A stretch of DNA of 50,838 nt from Olegusella massiliensis. GTDB lineage: Bacteria; Actinomycetota; Coriobacteriia; Coriobacteriales; Atopobiaceae. Shown in pieces: positions 24,672 through 32,429 of this stretch; position 1 is the first letter of the stretch; every line of letters begins with the position of its first letter. The notes beneath the pieces are model-generated. The model ran no database searches. It was not told where the DNA came from and worked only from the letters and a program-made list of their open reading frames with translations. The translations under genes and the position numbers were made by a program. Where the stretch lies: contig NZ_FLLS01000001.1 of the NCBI RefSeq assembly GCF_900078545.1, positions 1 through 50,838 of the forward strand, read 5' to 3'.

Positions 24672-24741
24672 TTTTAACGGTTCTTCAAACAATTTAACGA
24701 TTGCTGACACCTTTTAACGATTGCTCGCCAAGGGGTACGAA
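24672..24741 (+). repeat. Right iteron-like array (3x TTTAACG, GGTACGAA)
   Basis: TTTAACG starts at 24673, 24693 and 24713, exactly 20 bp apart, and GGTACGAA starts at 24734, 21 bp on. The second and third units extend to TTTAACGATTGCT. The last junction reads TTTAACG, 14 nt, GGTACGAA, as at 18420-18448 in the left array. The two arrays therefore share unit sequences, order and phasing, and flank the 6.2-kb cargo. Confidence 0.7.
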
Positions 24742-24839
24742 AAACGTAAACAGACACACCGGCAAGAGCCACAGAAAAGCCCCAAAATCATACAAAAACC
24801 GCCACGGAAGGCAGTGACGGAAGCTCCGCAGAAAGGCGA

Positions 24840-24863
24840 AAATCCCTGTAAATCAAGGGATTT
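24840..24863. repeat. 8-bp hairpin AAATCCCT / AGGGATTT
   Basis: The arms 24840-24847 and 24856-24863 pair perfectly around an 8-nt loop. It lies between the right iteron array and the methyltransferase scrap. No T-run follows. Confidence 0.45.
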
Positions 24864-24876
24864 CGAGGTTAAACAC

Positions 24877-25023
24877 ATGACTTACGCACCAGCGTTAAAT
24901 TGTATCAAATACAGTGTCGGAATAGATCCAGCGTGTGGTTCGGGAAATTTCCTTACCGAGACTTATCTTTCGCTTAGAAAGCTGAAGAACCGTGTACTTG
25001 CAGATTTGTATGGCGAGACGTAG
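24877..25023 (+). pseudogene. Fragment of an N6-adenine DNA methyltransferase
   Basis: About 36 residues, from YSVGIDPACGSGNFLTE to the stop, carry the S-adenosylmethionine motif I (DPACGSGNFL) of the N6-Mtase family followed by the usual TYLSLRKLKN helix. The catalytic N/D-PP-Y motif and the rest of the protein (normally several hundred residues) are absent. The frame ends at TAG 25021-25023. The open frame extends upstream to 24721, but that part is Lys/Pro-rich and overlaps the iteron array. It is a scrap of a restriction or mobile-element methylase. Confidence 0.7.
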
Positions 25024-25099
25024 CGTACACTTTTCAGACAGATCCTATTGAGGTTACGCTCGACCAGCTGTGTTTAACGTTCCTATTTTGGTGCTTCAC

Positions 25100-25434
25100 T
25101 TAGCGTTTTTCCCACAGCTCGGGTGTTACTACAGAATCAAACTCTGCTACTAAGTCGCCAGCTTCCCAACCGTATTCCGCATTTTGTTCTGTGAGGAACT
25201 CTCTAACAAAGGCCATTACATCATCAGGGTTTACGGTGTTCTATTGGCAAAACGTTTAACAAACTTCTCGCTAAACTCGTAAAATAACGCTGGATCGCCA
25301 GGTGTCCGCCCTTTCCAAATGTTGGGATTTGCGTCTCCAATAAATGCCAAAGTTTTCTTTGATTTTGATTTGTCATATGCAGCATCGAGCACCATATATA
25401 TTGTGACAAAGGTTTGATAGTCAGTTACACGCAT
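25100..25434 (-). pseudogene. Unrecognised small protein gene with a frameshift
   Basis: From ATG 25434 (minus strand, AAGGAAG upstream) an open frame of 67 codons encodes a soluble protein starting RVTDYQTFVTIYMVLDAAYD. It ends at an in-frame TAA at 25231-25233. The neighbouring frame continues the same kind of sequence (NPDDVMAFVREFLTEQNAEY) to a stop at 25100, so one base has probably been lost near 25231-25245; restored, the protein would be about 111 residues. The family is unknown. The start overlaps the end of the ImmA/IrrE-like gene, so the pair was probably one operon. Confidence 0.55.
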
Positions 25435-25642
25435 CTAATCTTCTTCCTTAAAATATGATTGGAAGTAAGAAAAAATCGAGCAAAGAAATTTGTTTCATCT
25501 TCGTAGACTTTCTTTTCGTCTGTAGGATGCTCTAGAAGATATGCTCCAATTCGTGGGTGAGCGTGAATCTAATACGCTGATATAACACTTTATTGTCATA
25601 GTATATTGTGGTCGCCAGGGGATTGAAGCTTGATGGACGCAT
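25425..25642 (-). pseudogene. ImmA/IrrE-family metallopeptidase, frameshifted fragment
   Basis: On the minus strand the frame from 25642 reads SSFNPLATTIYYDNKVLY, then RIRFTLTHELEHIF with the zinc motif HELEH at 25555-25541, then a stop at 25534-25532. The next frame continues in register as LEHPTDEKKVYEDETNFFAR, as in intact family members (HELGHIFLEH...E-x-NxFA), to a stop at 25425. A single lost base near 25535 explains this. The N-terminal part is missing or unrecognisable. ImmA/IrrE proteins cleave mobile-element repressors, which fits an island origin. Confidence 0.72.
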
Positions 25643-25778
25643 GTGAACACATAGCACCCACAAAAGCTTTAAGATTTTCTGTAGCGAGTGACAATCGAAT
25701 GACAGACTCTGTACTGAATTTCTTAGATAGAGATTTGCTCAGTAGAGCTTTCCTCATGCGTCACCCTAAAATGCATAC

Positions 25779-25814
25779 AAAAAGACTGACTCCAGAAATT
25801 TCCAGAGCCAGTCT
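25779..25814 (-). terminator. Terminator of rpsT
   Basis: On the minus strand, 13 pairs (arms at plus 25802-25814 and 25783-25795, with three G-U) surround a 6-nt loop and are followed by TTTT. It lies 88 nt after the rpsT stop and marks native sequence, so the right island boundary must be to its left. Confidence 0.75.
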
Positions 25815-25901
25815 CCATTGTGCTAAGAATAGTATCAGTTCACTGAGAATCGAAATCTCGCTCGACTCTATGATGTTGCAAAAGTTTTAGGCTAGAAAAC
25901 C

Positions 25902-26165
25902 TTAGGCCATCTTGTTAACCATGTTCTGAACGCCAGACTTGCGCTCAGCTGCTTGGTTTTTGTGAATGATGCCCTTTGCTGCAGCCTTGTCAAATTTACG
26001 ACCAGCAGCGTTTGCAGCAAGCTGTGCTGCGTCTTTGTCGCCAGCCTCAACAGCAGTGACGACCTTTTTTACATAGGTCTTGAGCTCAGAGCGTACTGCC
26101 TTGTTACGCTGACGAGCCTTCTCAGCGGTGAGAATGCGCTTCTTTTGCGACTTGATGTTTGCCAC
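25902..26165 (-). CDS. rpsT: 30S ribosomal protein S20
   Basis: An 87-residue very basic protein with the S20 pattern: N-terminal MANIKSQKKR, then long helices (VRSELKTYVKKVV, AANAAGRKFDKAAAKGIIHK) that bind 16S rRNA. AAAGGAAA is the ribosome site. It faces holA across the island and is divergent from lepA. A 100-nt leader with a hairpin precedes it. Confidence 0.97.
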   Translation of the reverse strand: MANIKSQKKRILTAEKARQRNKAVRSELKTYVKKVVTAVEAGDKDAAQLAANAAGRKFDKAAAKGIIHKNQAAERKSGVQNMVNKMA

Positions 26166-26218
26166 GTGCTTTTCCTTTCAACCAATCATCAATGAGGCCT
26201 CTATGCTGAGACAAGCGA

Positions 26219-26248
26219 CGTCTGGAAGCGTGGGGACACAACCAGACG
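26219..26248 (-). promoter_or_regulatory. Hairpin in the rpsT leader
   Basis: CGTCTGG (26219-26225) and CCAGACG (26242-26248) pair perfectly across 16 nt inside the rpsT 5' leader. S20 is known to regulate its own translation in E. coli, but whether this hairpin is involved is unknown. Confidence 0.4.
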
Positions 26249-26264
26249 GGAGGTCAACCTATGA

Positions 26265-26273
26265 AGTATAGCA
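26265..26273 (-). promoter_or_regulatory. Extended -10 promoter of rpsT
   Basis: On the minus strand TGCTATACT matches TGnTATAAT. It lies 100 nt before the rpsT start codon. Similar extended -10 elements precede the pyr operon and dus. Confidence 0.5.
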
Positions 26274-26292
26274 CTCAGAGGGCCAACTGAGG

Positions 26293-26298
26293 TATTAT
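26293..26298 (+). promoter_or_regulatory. -10 box of lepA, suggesting a leaderless transcript
   Basis: TATTAT ends 7 nt before the lepA ATG, so transcription would start at or next to the first codon. No Shine-Dalgarno is seen at a normal distance (the nearest, GAGG, is 13 nt away). No clear -35 box. Confidence 0.4.
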
Positions 26299-26305
26299 CT
26301 TTCTT

Positions 26306-28120
26306 ATGAATACTACAGACACATCACACATCCGTAATTTCAGCATCGTGGCTCATATCGACCACGGTAAATCGACGATCTCTGATCGCATTCTTGAGCT
26401 TACCCATACCGTTGAGCAGAGAGATTTAACTTCTCAGATGCTTGATAGTATGGATATTGAGCAAGAGCGTGGCATCACCATCAAGTCGAACGCCGTACGC
26501 GTGCTCTATGATGCTGACGATGGCGAAACCTATACCTTTAATCTGATTGATACTCCCGGGCATGTAGACTTTACCTATGAGGTTAGTCGCAGTCTTGCTG
26601 CCTGTGAGGGAGCAGTACTGGTAGTAGATGCTACCCAGGGTGTAGAAGCACAGACGGTTTCCAATGCCAATCTTGCGATGAATGCCAATCTTGATATTGT
26701 GCCTGCCATCAACAAGATTGATTTGCCTTCTGCACATCCCGAGGAAGTAAAAGCCGAAATCGAGGATGCCCTTGCCATCCCTGCTGATGATGCTGTGCTT
26801 GTTTCAGGCAAGACAGGCGAGGGTATTCACGATTTACTTGAGTCTATTGTCTATTTGGTGAAGCCTCCTTCAGGAGATGAAGCGGCGCCTTTACGAGCGC
26901 TTGTCTTGGATTCCTACTTTGATGCGTATCGTGGTGTCGTTGCAACAGTTCGCGTCTTTGATGGTTCTATATCTGCGGGTGACAAACTGTGCATGATGGC
27001 TTCTCATACACCATTTTTGGTGGAAGAAGTGGGATGTAAGCGTCCGCTTGAGACTCCCTTACCGTCTTTAGAAGTAGGAGAAGTAGGCTATGTGGTGACT
27101 GGCCTGAAGGATCCTGCTTTGGTAAAAGCTGGCGATACCCTTACCGGCCAAATGCGTCCTTGTGCTAAGCCTTTACCAGGCTATCGTGAAGTTAAGCCGA
27201 TGGTCTTCACCGGACTTTTCCCGATTGACAATAAAGACTACGAGAATCTGCGCGATGCTCTCACGCGGTTGCGTGTCAATGATCCAAGTTTGGTATGGGA
27301 ACCCGAAACGTCGGTTGCTTTAGGTTTTGGTTTTCGCGTGGGATTTTTGGGCTTGCTACATATGGAGGTCGTTAAGGAGCGTTTGGAGCGCGAATTTGAT
27401 CTTGACCTTATTGCTACGAGCCCCAGTGTTAACTATCACGTTTATCTGACTTCAGGTGAGATGCTGGAGCTTACGAGTCCCCAAGATATGCCTGAGCCTA
27501 CACGTATTGAGCGCATCGAGGAGCCTTATCTTAAAGCCGAGGTCATCGTGCCACCTGAGTTTGTTGGTGCGGTTATGGATTTGACGGTTGAGCACCGTGG
27601 CAGCTTCGTCAACATGGTGTATCTCTCAGATAAGTCAGTGGAAATGCACTGGGAGATGCCGCTTGCAGAGCTTATTCTTGACTACTTTGATCAGCTTAAG
27701 AGTCGCACCAAAGGCTATGCCAGTCTTGACTATGACTTCTATGAATATCGCGAGAGTCCTCTCATCAAGCTGGATATTTTACTTTCGGGCGATGAAGTGG
27801 ATGCCTTGTCTTTTATTGTGCACAAGGACAAGGCATATGCGCTTGCGCGCGGTCTTTGTGACAAGCTTCGCGACCTTATCCCTCGTCAGCAATTTGAAGT
27901 ACCCATTCAGGGAGCTATTGGCAACAAGATTATTAGTCGTAGTACCGTACGTGCGCTTCGCAAAGATGTCCTTGCCAAATGCTATGGCGGTGATATCAGC
28001 CGCAAACGTAAGTTGCTAGAAAAGCAGAAAGAGGGCAAGAAGCGTATGAAAACTCTCGGTTCGGTTGAAGTACCTCAGGAAGCCTTTTTGGCCGTGCTGC
28101 GCGTAGGCGACGATCAGTAG
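26306..28120 (+). CDS. lepA: Elongation factor 4 (LepA), ribosome back-translocating GTPase
   Basis: LepA is a translational GTPase that acts on stalled or mis-translocated ribosomes. The 604-residue protein has G1 AHIDHGKST near residue 16, the switch region with [22 protein letters not shown] and SGKTGEG, then domains II, III and V and the LepA-specific C-terminal domain ([20 protein letters not shown]). All GTPase motifs are intact and the length is standard. It lies beside rpsT as in many Gram-positive genomes. The usual next gene, hemW, follows after two minus-strand genes and dus. Confidence 0.98.
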   Translation: MNTTDTSHIRNFSIVAHIDHGKSTISDRILELTHTVEQRDLTSQMLDSMDIEQERGITIKSNAVRVLYDADDGETYTFNLIDTPGHVDFTYEVSRSLAACEGAVLVVDATQGVEAQTVSNANLAMNANLDIVPAINKIDLPSAHPEEVKAEIEDALAIPADDAVLVSGKTGEGIHDLLESIVYLVKPPSGDEAAPLRALVLDSYFDAYRGVVATVRVFDGSISAGDKLCMMASHTPFLVEEVGCKRPLETPLPSLEVGEVGYVVTGLKDPALVKAGDTLTGQMRPCAKPLPGYREVKPMVFTGLFPIDNKDYENLRDALTRLRVNDPSLVWEPETSVALGFGFRVGFLGLLHMEVVKERLEREFDLDLIATSPSVNYHVYLTSGEMLELTSPQDMPEPTRIERIEEPYLKAEVIVPPEFVGAVMDLTVEHRGSFVNMVYLSDKSVEMHWEMPLAELILDYFDQLKSRTKGYASLDYDFYEYRESPLIKLDILLSGDEVDALSFIVHKDKAYALARGLCDKLRDLIPRQQFEVPIQGAIGNKIISRSTVRALRKDVLAKCYGGDISRKRKLLEKQKEGKKRMKTLGSVEVPQEAFLAVLRVGDDQ

Positions 28121-28149
28121 GATTCTTCTAACGTATTGCAACAAAAAAC

Positions 28150-28177
28150 AAGCCTGGTGTTTAACGCCAGGCTTTTG
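28150..28177. terminator. Bidirectional terminator between lepA and the Abi gene
   Basis: AAGCCTGGTG (28150-28159) and CGCCAGGCTT (28165-28174) form 10 pairs around TTTAA. TT follows on the plus strand (CTTTTG in total), and an A-rich run on the left gives a T-run (GTTTTTTG) on the minus strand. It serves both converging genes. Confidence 0.82.
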
Positions 28178-29126
28178 CTATGAGCATAAAAAAGCGGTAG
28201 CAAGATACAAGTGTCTCATTGTCTGTATACCAATCTGCATGCTTGCGCGCACGAGCAAAGAATTTGTCAAGAGATGTATGCGCATATGCCCGTCGCTGCT
28301 CATCCCGAACAAGCTTATTAAAACACCAAAGTGCGGCCAAGAGCTCTAGAGTACGCGGATTGGAAGTCCAGCGCATAATTTGCTGGTCGCTTGCAATATG
28401 TGCATTTTTAAGTGCTTGTATGAGTGGTAGGGGAGTTTCATAGGGAGCATAACCAGATGCTATGCCATTGAGAATACAAGAGCCATGCGCACAGGCATTA
28501 CGCAAATCTTTGGTATCTTTTAGCAGATAACGTACCTGTACGAGTTCTTCACTATGCCATCTGCGTGCACAGAAACCCCAGAGGTCAAGAAAGTCTCCAA
28601 AATCAAATACTTCGGCTATAACCCAGAGCGGCATGTCTTCTACATATTTGTCAATGAGAAACCCTGAATAGATATCATTATCTCCGCGGCGATTTTCTAG
28701 TTCTGCCATAAGCCGTTGCCGCTTGCCGCTAGATAGACTGCTGATATAAGCCTCAACAATTTCGTAGGGATCTTCGTGTTTTTTGTTGGCAAGATAGAGT
28801 AGTTGCAACTTTGCAGAGTGCTCAACATCAAGGACGAGCGGCAAAAAGCAAAAACGAAGCTCGTGGTCAATCTCAGTCAAATCCATGAGTTCAGCAAAGT
28901 CGAGTCCAATATAGCTACTTGAACCATCGGTATGACGGAGTTTGGGGAACAGCGATTTATAGGATGCGGTACGCATAAAGCCACCCGTATCACGCAGATA
29001 GCGCGTGGCAGTATTTTGATCGACACGTTCAAACGTAATACCACGGGATGCTAGGTAAGATATCTGGTCTTTTGGGTCGAGTGTGGGGCCAGGTTTACCA
29101 TGCCAACGCATCTTGTGTTTTGTCAT
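28161..29126 (-). CDS. Abi family (AbiD/AbiF-like, Abi_2) HEPN protein
   Basis: The 321-residue protein looks like the Abi_2 family of abortive-infection proteins: an N-terminal segment with LASRGI, a middle with LRFCFLPLVLDVEHSAKLQL (the usual I-E...K motif) and the HEPN ribonuclease motif RNACAHG near 210-216 (R-x4-H), followed by a C-terminal helical region. Members stop phage growth by a toxic, probably RNA-directed, activity. Start ATG 29126 follows GGAAGAC. It lies 20 bp after the PHP-domain gene and is probably co-transcribed with it. No antitoxin is evident. Some relatives have no proven defence role. Confidence 0.8.
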   Translation of the reverse strand: MTKHKMRWHGKPGPTLDPKDQISYLASRGITFERVDQNTATRYLRDTGGFMRTASYKSLFPKLRHTDGSSSYIGLDFAELMDLTEIDHELRFCFLPLVLDVEHSAKLQLLYLANKKHEDPYEIVEAYISSLSSGKRQRLMAELENRRGDNDIYSGFLIDKYVEDMPLWVIAEVFDFGDFLDLWGFCARRWHSEELVQVRYLLKDTKDLRNACAHGSCILNGIASGYAPYETPLPLIQALKNAHIASDQQIMRWTSNPRTLELLAALWCFNKLVRDEQRRAYAHTSLDKFFARARKHADWYTDNETLVSCYRFFMLIAKAWR

Positions 29127-29146
29127 ATTTGTCTTCCGTCTCTGGC

Positions 29147-30049
29147 CTAGTCGAAGGGCACTAAACTGCCTGTCATATGTTTAAAATGGTAGACACCCGC
29201 AAAGCCTAAGTTGCGTAATAAATCATAGCCTTGACGTAGGTAACTGCCGAGCTGAGCAGGCTGATGGGAATCACTTCCTACCGTGATGATTTGCCCGCCT
29301 AAATCGCGATATAGTGACAAAATTTCTTTGCAAGGTTGCCAATCAGAGAGTCCGTAACGTACCGATGAGGTATTAAGTTCAATACCCTTACCATCGCGTA
29401 TTGCTTGCTCAAGAATCGCGGCAACTACCTCACGGTAAGCAGAAAAAGGACGCTTGTCAGCGGCATTGTCGCGTTTAATAGCATCCAGATGCGCCAGCAC
29501 GCTATAGTCCTTGAAGAGCTGCTGGCAGGCGAAGATTTCTTCGTAATAGGCCTGCGTGACAGCTTCGGGTGCTTTGCCTTTTTGGTAGTCGTTTGACCAG
29601 AACTCAAGATCATCAATCTGATGGCAAGAAAGCAAAACAAAATCAAGTTCATCTTTACGAGCATCTACCAAATGTTGATTGGAGTCGATAGTGTGTCGCT
29701 GTAGCCCTAATTCCAATCCACAGCGTACGCGTAATGTACCGCCCCACCAATCATGTTGAGCCGTACCCCAACGCCTACGAGCTGCGGCAATGGCAGGAAA
29801 GTAGTGCTGGTAGTCAACATTGGTGACAATGTGGGCAGATTCATTAGTTTCTTTTGGTTCGGCGTAACTCTTATCAAAGAGTGTGCCCGCAGCATCAAGA
29901 GGACTGAGATCGTATTTGATGCCGTAATCTACATGGTCAGTAAAACAAATTTCATCAAGACCAAGACGACATGCATCCCTACAAACTTCTTCAATAGGGT
30001 AGTTAGAATCATCGGAAAAAATACTATGCACGTGGTAATCCGCATACAT
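29147..30049 (-). CDS. PHP-domain histidinol-phosphatase (HisJ/HisK family)
   Basis: The N-terminal YADYHVHSIFSDDS is the PHP metal motif HxH. Further motifs are CFTDHVDYG, a GLELGLQ segment, LSCHQIDD, VLAHLDAI and the C-terminal VGSDSHQP, as in trinuclear-metal histidinol phosphatases of the HisJ type. The reaction would be L-histidinol phosphate to histidinol, but no other his gene is in the window, so another phosphate ester is possible. I chose ATG 30049 (300 residues), 6 nt from AGAGG. An upstream ATG at 30073 overlaps that site. The Abi gene follows in the same direction. Confidence 0.85.
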   Translation of the reverse strand: MYADYHVHSIFSDDSNYPIEEVCRDACRLGLDEICFTDHVDYGIKYDLSPLDAAGTLFDKSYAEPKETNESAHIVTNVDYQHYFPAIAAARRRWGTAQHDWWGGTLRVRCGLELGLQRHTIDSNQHLVDARKDELDFVLLSCHQIDDLEFWSNDYQKGKAPEAVTQAYYEEIFACQQLFKDYSVLAHLDAIKRDNAADKRPFSAYREVVAAILEQAIRDGKGIELNTSSVRYGLSDWQPCKEILSLYRDLGGQIITVGSDSHQPAQLGSYLRQGYDLLRNLGFAGVYHFKHMTGSLVPFD

Positions 30050-30096
30050 ATAATGCCTCTTTCTATAGTGCATATCTGTCCGTATGAGAACACTAT

Positions 30097-30105
30097 TGCT
30101 ATTCT
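30097..30105 (+). promoter_or_regulatory. Extended -10 promoter of dus-hemW
   Basis: TGCTATTCT matches the extended -10 pattern and lies 27 nt before the dus start, leaving a short leader with ribosome site AAGGGAGG. Confidence 0.45.
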
Positions 30106-30132
30106 AATTGAGTTACCGCAAAGGGAGGCAAT

Positions 30133-31209
30133 GTGCAAAAGACAGCACAAGAGGTACTAGAACACTATGCGCTTGGCGCGGGCTTAATGACTGCCTGGGA
30201 AGAGCCCCCTCAGGTAAAAAGTCTTGCTGAACGCTTGCAGTCTAGGCCCTATTTGATGGCGCCCATGGCTGGGGTGAGTGATGCAGCGTGGCGCATTATG
30301 GCACGCGCAGGTGGTGCTGCTTTAGCATATAGCGAGATGGTGTCGGTTGCAGGCATTCACTTCGGTGGTGATAAAACCTGGGATTTGGCGTTGCCGCATG
30401 AGTTTGAGCCAGAGCTTGCAGTCCAACTTTTTGGGGCTCAAGTCGAACAGTTTCGTGAGGCTAGCGAACAGGTAGTCAAGCGAGTAGGCAAAAAACTTGT
30501 GCTTATTGATATTAATATGGCCTGTCCCGTACCCAAGGTAACTCGCAAGGGTGAAGGTTCTGCTCTGATGCTGGACTCTGGTCTCGCATCAGAAATTGTA
30601 GCTGCATGCCGTGAAGGCATTGCAGCGGGAGCTGAGTATTTGGGCATAGAACCTGTGCCAGTAAGCTGCAAAATTCGACGCGGTTACAAGATGGATAACG
30701 AACTCGCACCAAAATTTGCTCAAAAAATGCAAGAGGCAGGCGTCTCAGCAATTGCGGTGCATGGGCGCTTTGCCAATCAGTTTTATCGTGGAGAGGCTGA
30801 TTGGTCAACCATTTCGCGCGTGGTGGATGCAGTGGATATCCCCGTTATTGCTTCAGGCGATATCAAAGATGCCGACTCTGCAAAGTCGGTGCGTGAGCAG
30901 ACTGGTGCTACAGCTGTCATGGTGGCCCGCGGTACGTATGGCAATCCTTGGATTTTTAATGACGCGCAGCTGTTGCAGCTGGGAAAGACTCCGCCTCAGC
31001 ATGATCTTCATCAACGCCTTGCAGCTTTTCGCTGCCATGTTGCTTTGCTTGAAGCTACAGGAGCACATATTGCTCGAGCACGTAGCATTGCGGGTTGGTA
31101 CTTTAGGGGGATTCCTGATGCTGCAGAATGGCGCGATCAGGCTATGCACTGCTTGGATGCCCAGTCCTTTATTGCCATGGCAAAAAAAATTGAAGAGACG
31201 CTCTCATGA
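30133..31209 (+). CDS. dus: tRNA-dihydrouridine synthase
   Basis: This FMN enzyme reduces uridine in the D loop of tRNA. APMAGVSDAAWR near residue 44 is the family start motif, NMACPVPKV near 134 carries the catalytic Cys, and KIRRGY, VHGRFANQFYRG and ARGTYGNPWIF complete the TIM-barrel pattern. It is closest in style to DusB. The start is GTG 30133, 4 nt after AAGGGAGG; the nearby ATG 30131 is out of frame. It overlaps hemW by 4 bp. Confidence 0.94.
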   Translation: MQKTAQEVLEHYALGAGLMTAWEEPPQVKSLAERLQSRPYLMAPMAGVSDAAWRIMARAGGAALAYSEMVSVAGIHFGGDKTWDLALPHEFEPELAVQLFGAQVEQFREASEQVVKRVGKKLVLIDINMACPVPKVTRKGEGSALMLDSGLASEIVAACREGIAAGAEYLGIEPVPVSCKIRRGYKMDNELAPKFAQKMQEAGVSAIAVHGRFANQFYRGEADWSTISRVVDAVDIPVIASGDIKDADSAKSVREQTGATAVMVARGTYGNPWIFNDAQLLQLGKTPPQHDLHQRLAAFRCHVALLEATGAHIARARSIAGWYFRGIPDAAEWRDQAMHCLDAQSFIAMAKKIEETLS

Positions 31210-32429
31210 GCTGGGATACGCGTTTACATGAAGACAGTTTTGAGGCTATTTACCTGCATATACCCTTCTGTATAAAGAAATGTGCCTACTGTGATTTTTA
31301 TTCACTTGCTACGTCACATCACGCAGCTGTGATGCAGGACTACCTGAATGCTTTGGTTGCAGACATACACCGTGCGGCAGCAGCTGGTTTGCTTGAGCAT
31401 TGTCGGTGCGCCTATATAGGTGGTGGTACTCCTTCGATGTTAGGTGATGGGTTGGTGCAGTTGGTATCTGAACTGCGTCAAAGCTGTCCTGAACTGTGTG
31501 AACTTACCAGCGAGGCAAACCCTGAGTCACTCTCTGCACCACTTGTTTCAAAACTCAAGGAAGCAGGCTTAACGCGCATTTCGGTGGGTGTGCAGTCTTG
31601 CAACGACAATGAGCTTAATGCTTTGGGGCGTATACACGATGTAGCTTGTGCAGAACTGCGGGTAAAAGAGGCGGTTGCTGCAGGTCTTGATGTTTCGTGC
31701 GATTTGATGTGCGCCATACCCTTACAGACTGCTCAAAGTTGGAAAGATAGTCTTGATAAGCTTATTTCTTGGGGCCCAACTCATATCAGTGTCTATCCAC
31801 TCCAAATTGAAGAGGGCACTGAACTGGCTTACAGAGTAGGCGACCAAAACCCAGCTTGGAATGATTCGGATGTCCAAGCAGAACGCATGAGCTATGCAGC
31901 TGATAAGTTGAGTTCGGTAGGTTTTGAGCGTTATGAGGTGGCCAGTTTTGCCAAAAATCATAAGTTTTGTCAGCACAACCTGAGCTATTGGCAAGGACGT
32001 AGTTATTTGGGTTTGGGGAAAGGTGCTGCAGGCATGATGACGGCTGAATTGTATGGACGCATGCGAAAACAAGGTTATGCTTTCCCTCAGCTTGAAGATT
32101 CTTTTAAGCGTATCCGTACTAAGCTGACAGGTGATAAGCTTGAGCTCGAATTTTTGACAGAGAGCCAAGCTTGTGCAGAAGATTTGATGCTGAGCGCGCG
32201 TTTGGTTGAGGGGATTTCAGCTGATCAGCTTGACTACGCTCAGTCGGTTTTGGGAAAAGCACTACTTGAAAGGCAGATAGAGCAGCTCATCAAACAGGGG
32301 CTTTTGCAGTCAAAAGGACAACGAGTGGCTCCTACTCAGCGCGCTTGGCTCTTGGGCAATGAATTGTTTGAGATGCTTTGGTCGCTTACGCCTGAGTTTG
32401 AGACCAAAACTTTGGAGGTTAGCTTATGA
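31206..32429 (+). CDS. hemW: Heme chaperone HemW (radical SAM, coproporphyrinogen oxidase-like)
   Basis: The radical SAM motif CIKKCAYC (Cys at about 22, 26, 29) follows YLHIPFC, and YIGGGTPSML near 68 is characteristic. The C-terminal helical domain and the 407-residue length agree. HemW binds and delivers heme and is often annotated as oxygen-independent coproporphyrinogen oxidase, which has a different cysteine spacing. The ATGA overlap with dus indicates coupling. In many Gram-positive genomes hemW follows lepA. Confidence 0.93.
   Translation: MSWDTRLHEDSFEAIYLHIPFCIKKCAYCDFYSLATSHHAAVMQDYLNALVADIHRAAAAGLLEHCRCAYIGGGTPSMLGDGLVQLVSELRQSCPELCELTSEANPESLSAPLVSKLKEAGLTRISVGVQSCNDNELNALGRIHDVACAELRVKEAVAAGLDVSCDLMCAIPLQTAQSWKDSLDKLISWGPTHISVYPLQIEEGTELAYRVGDQNPAWNDSDVQAERMSYAADKLSSVGFERYEVASFAKNHKFCQHNLSYWQGRSYLGLGKGAAGMMTAELYGRMRKQGYAFPQLEDSFKRIRTKLTGDKLELEFLTESQACAEDLMLSARLVEGISADQLDYAQSVLGKALLERQIEQLIKQGLLQSKGQRVAPTQRAWLLGNELFEMLWSLTPEFETKTLEVSL

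Larger units (their letters stand above)
17055..25778. mobile_element. Decayed genomic island between holA and rpsT
   Basis: comEC-holA-rpsT-lepA-hemW is a conserved neighbourhood in Gram-positive bacteria. Here about 8.7 kb of Firmicutes-like genes sits in the convergent holA/rpsT gap, starting within 40 bp of the holA stop and ending before the rpsT terminator at 25779. Evidence for transfer: a different style of coding sequence, plasmid-like iteron arrays at 18.4 and 24.7 kb, fragments of a DNA methyltransferase and an ImmA/IrrE peptidase, and several pseudogenes. No integrase, transposase, relaxase, attachment repeat or terminal inverted repeat was found, so the boundaries are approximate. 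Confidence 0.8.

Noticed and set aside
25630-25890. Plus-strand 86-codon frame next to rpsT
   Set aside because: It runs through the rpsT terminator and is antisense to the ImmA/IrrE remnant; no ribosome site or family features.
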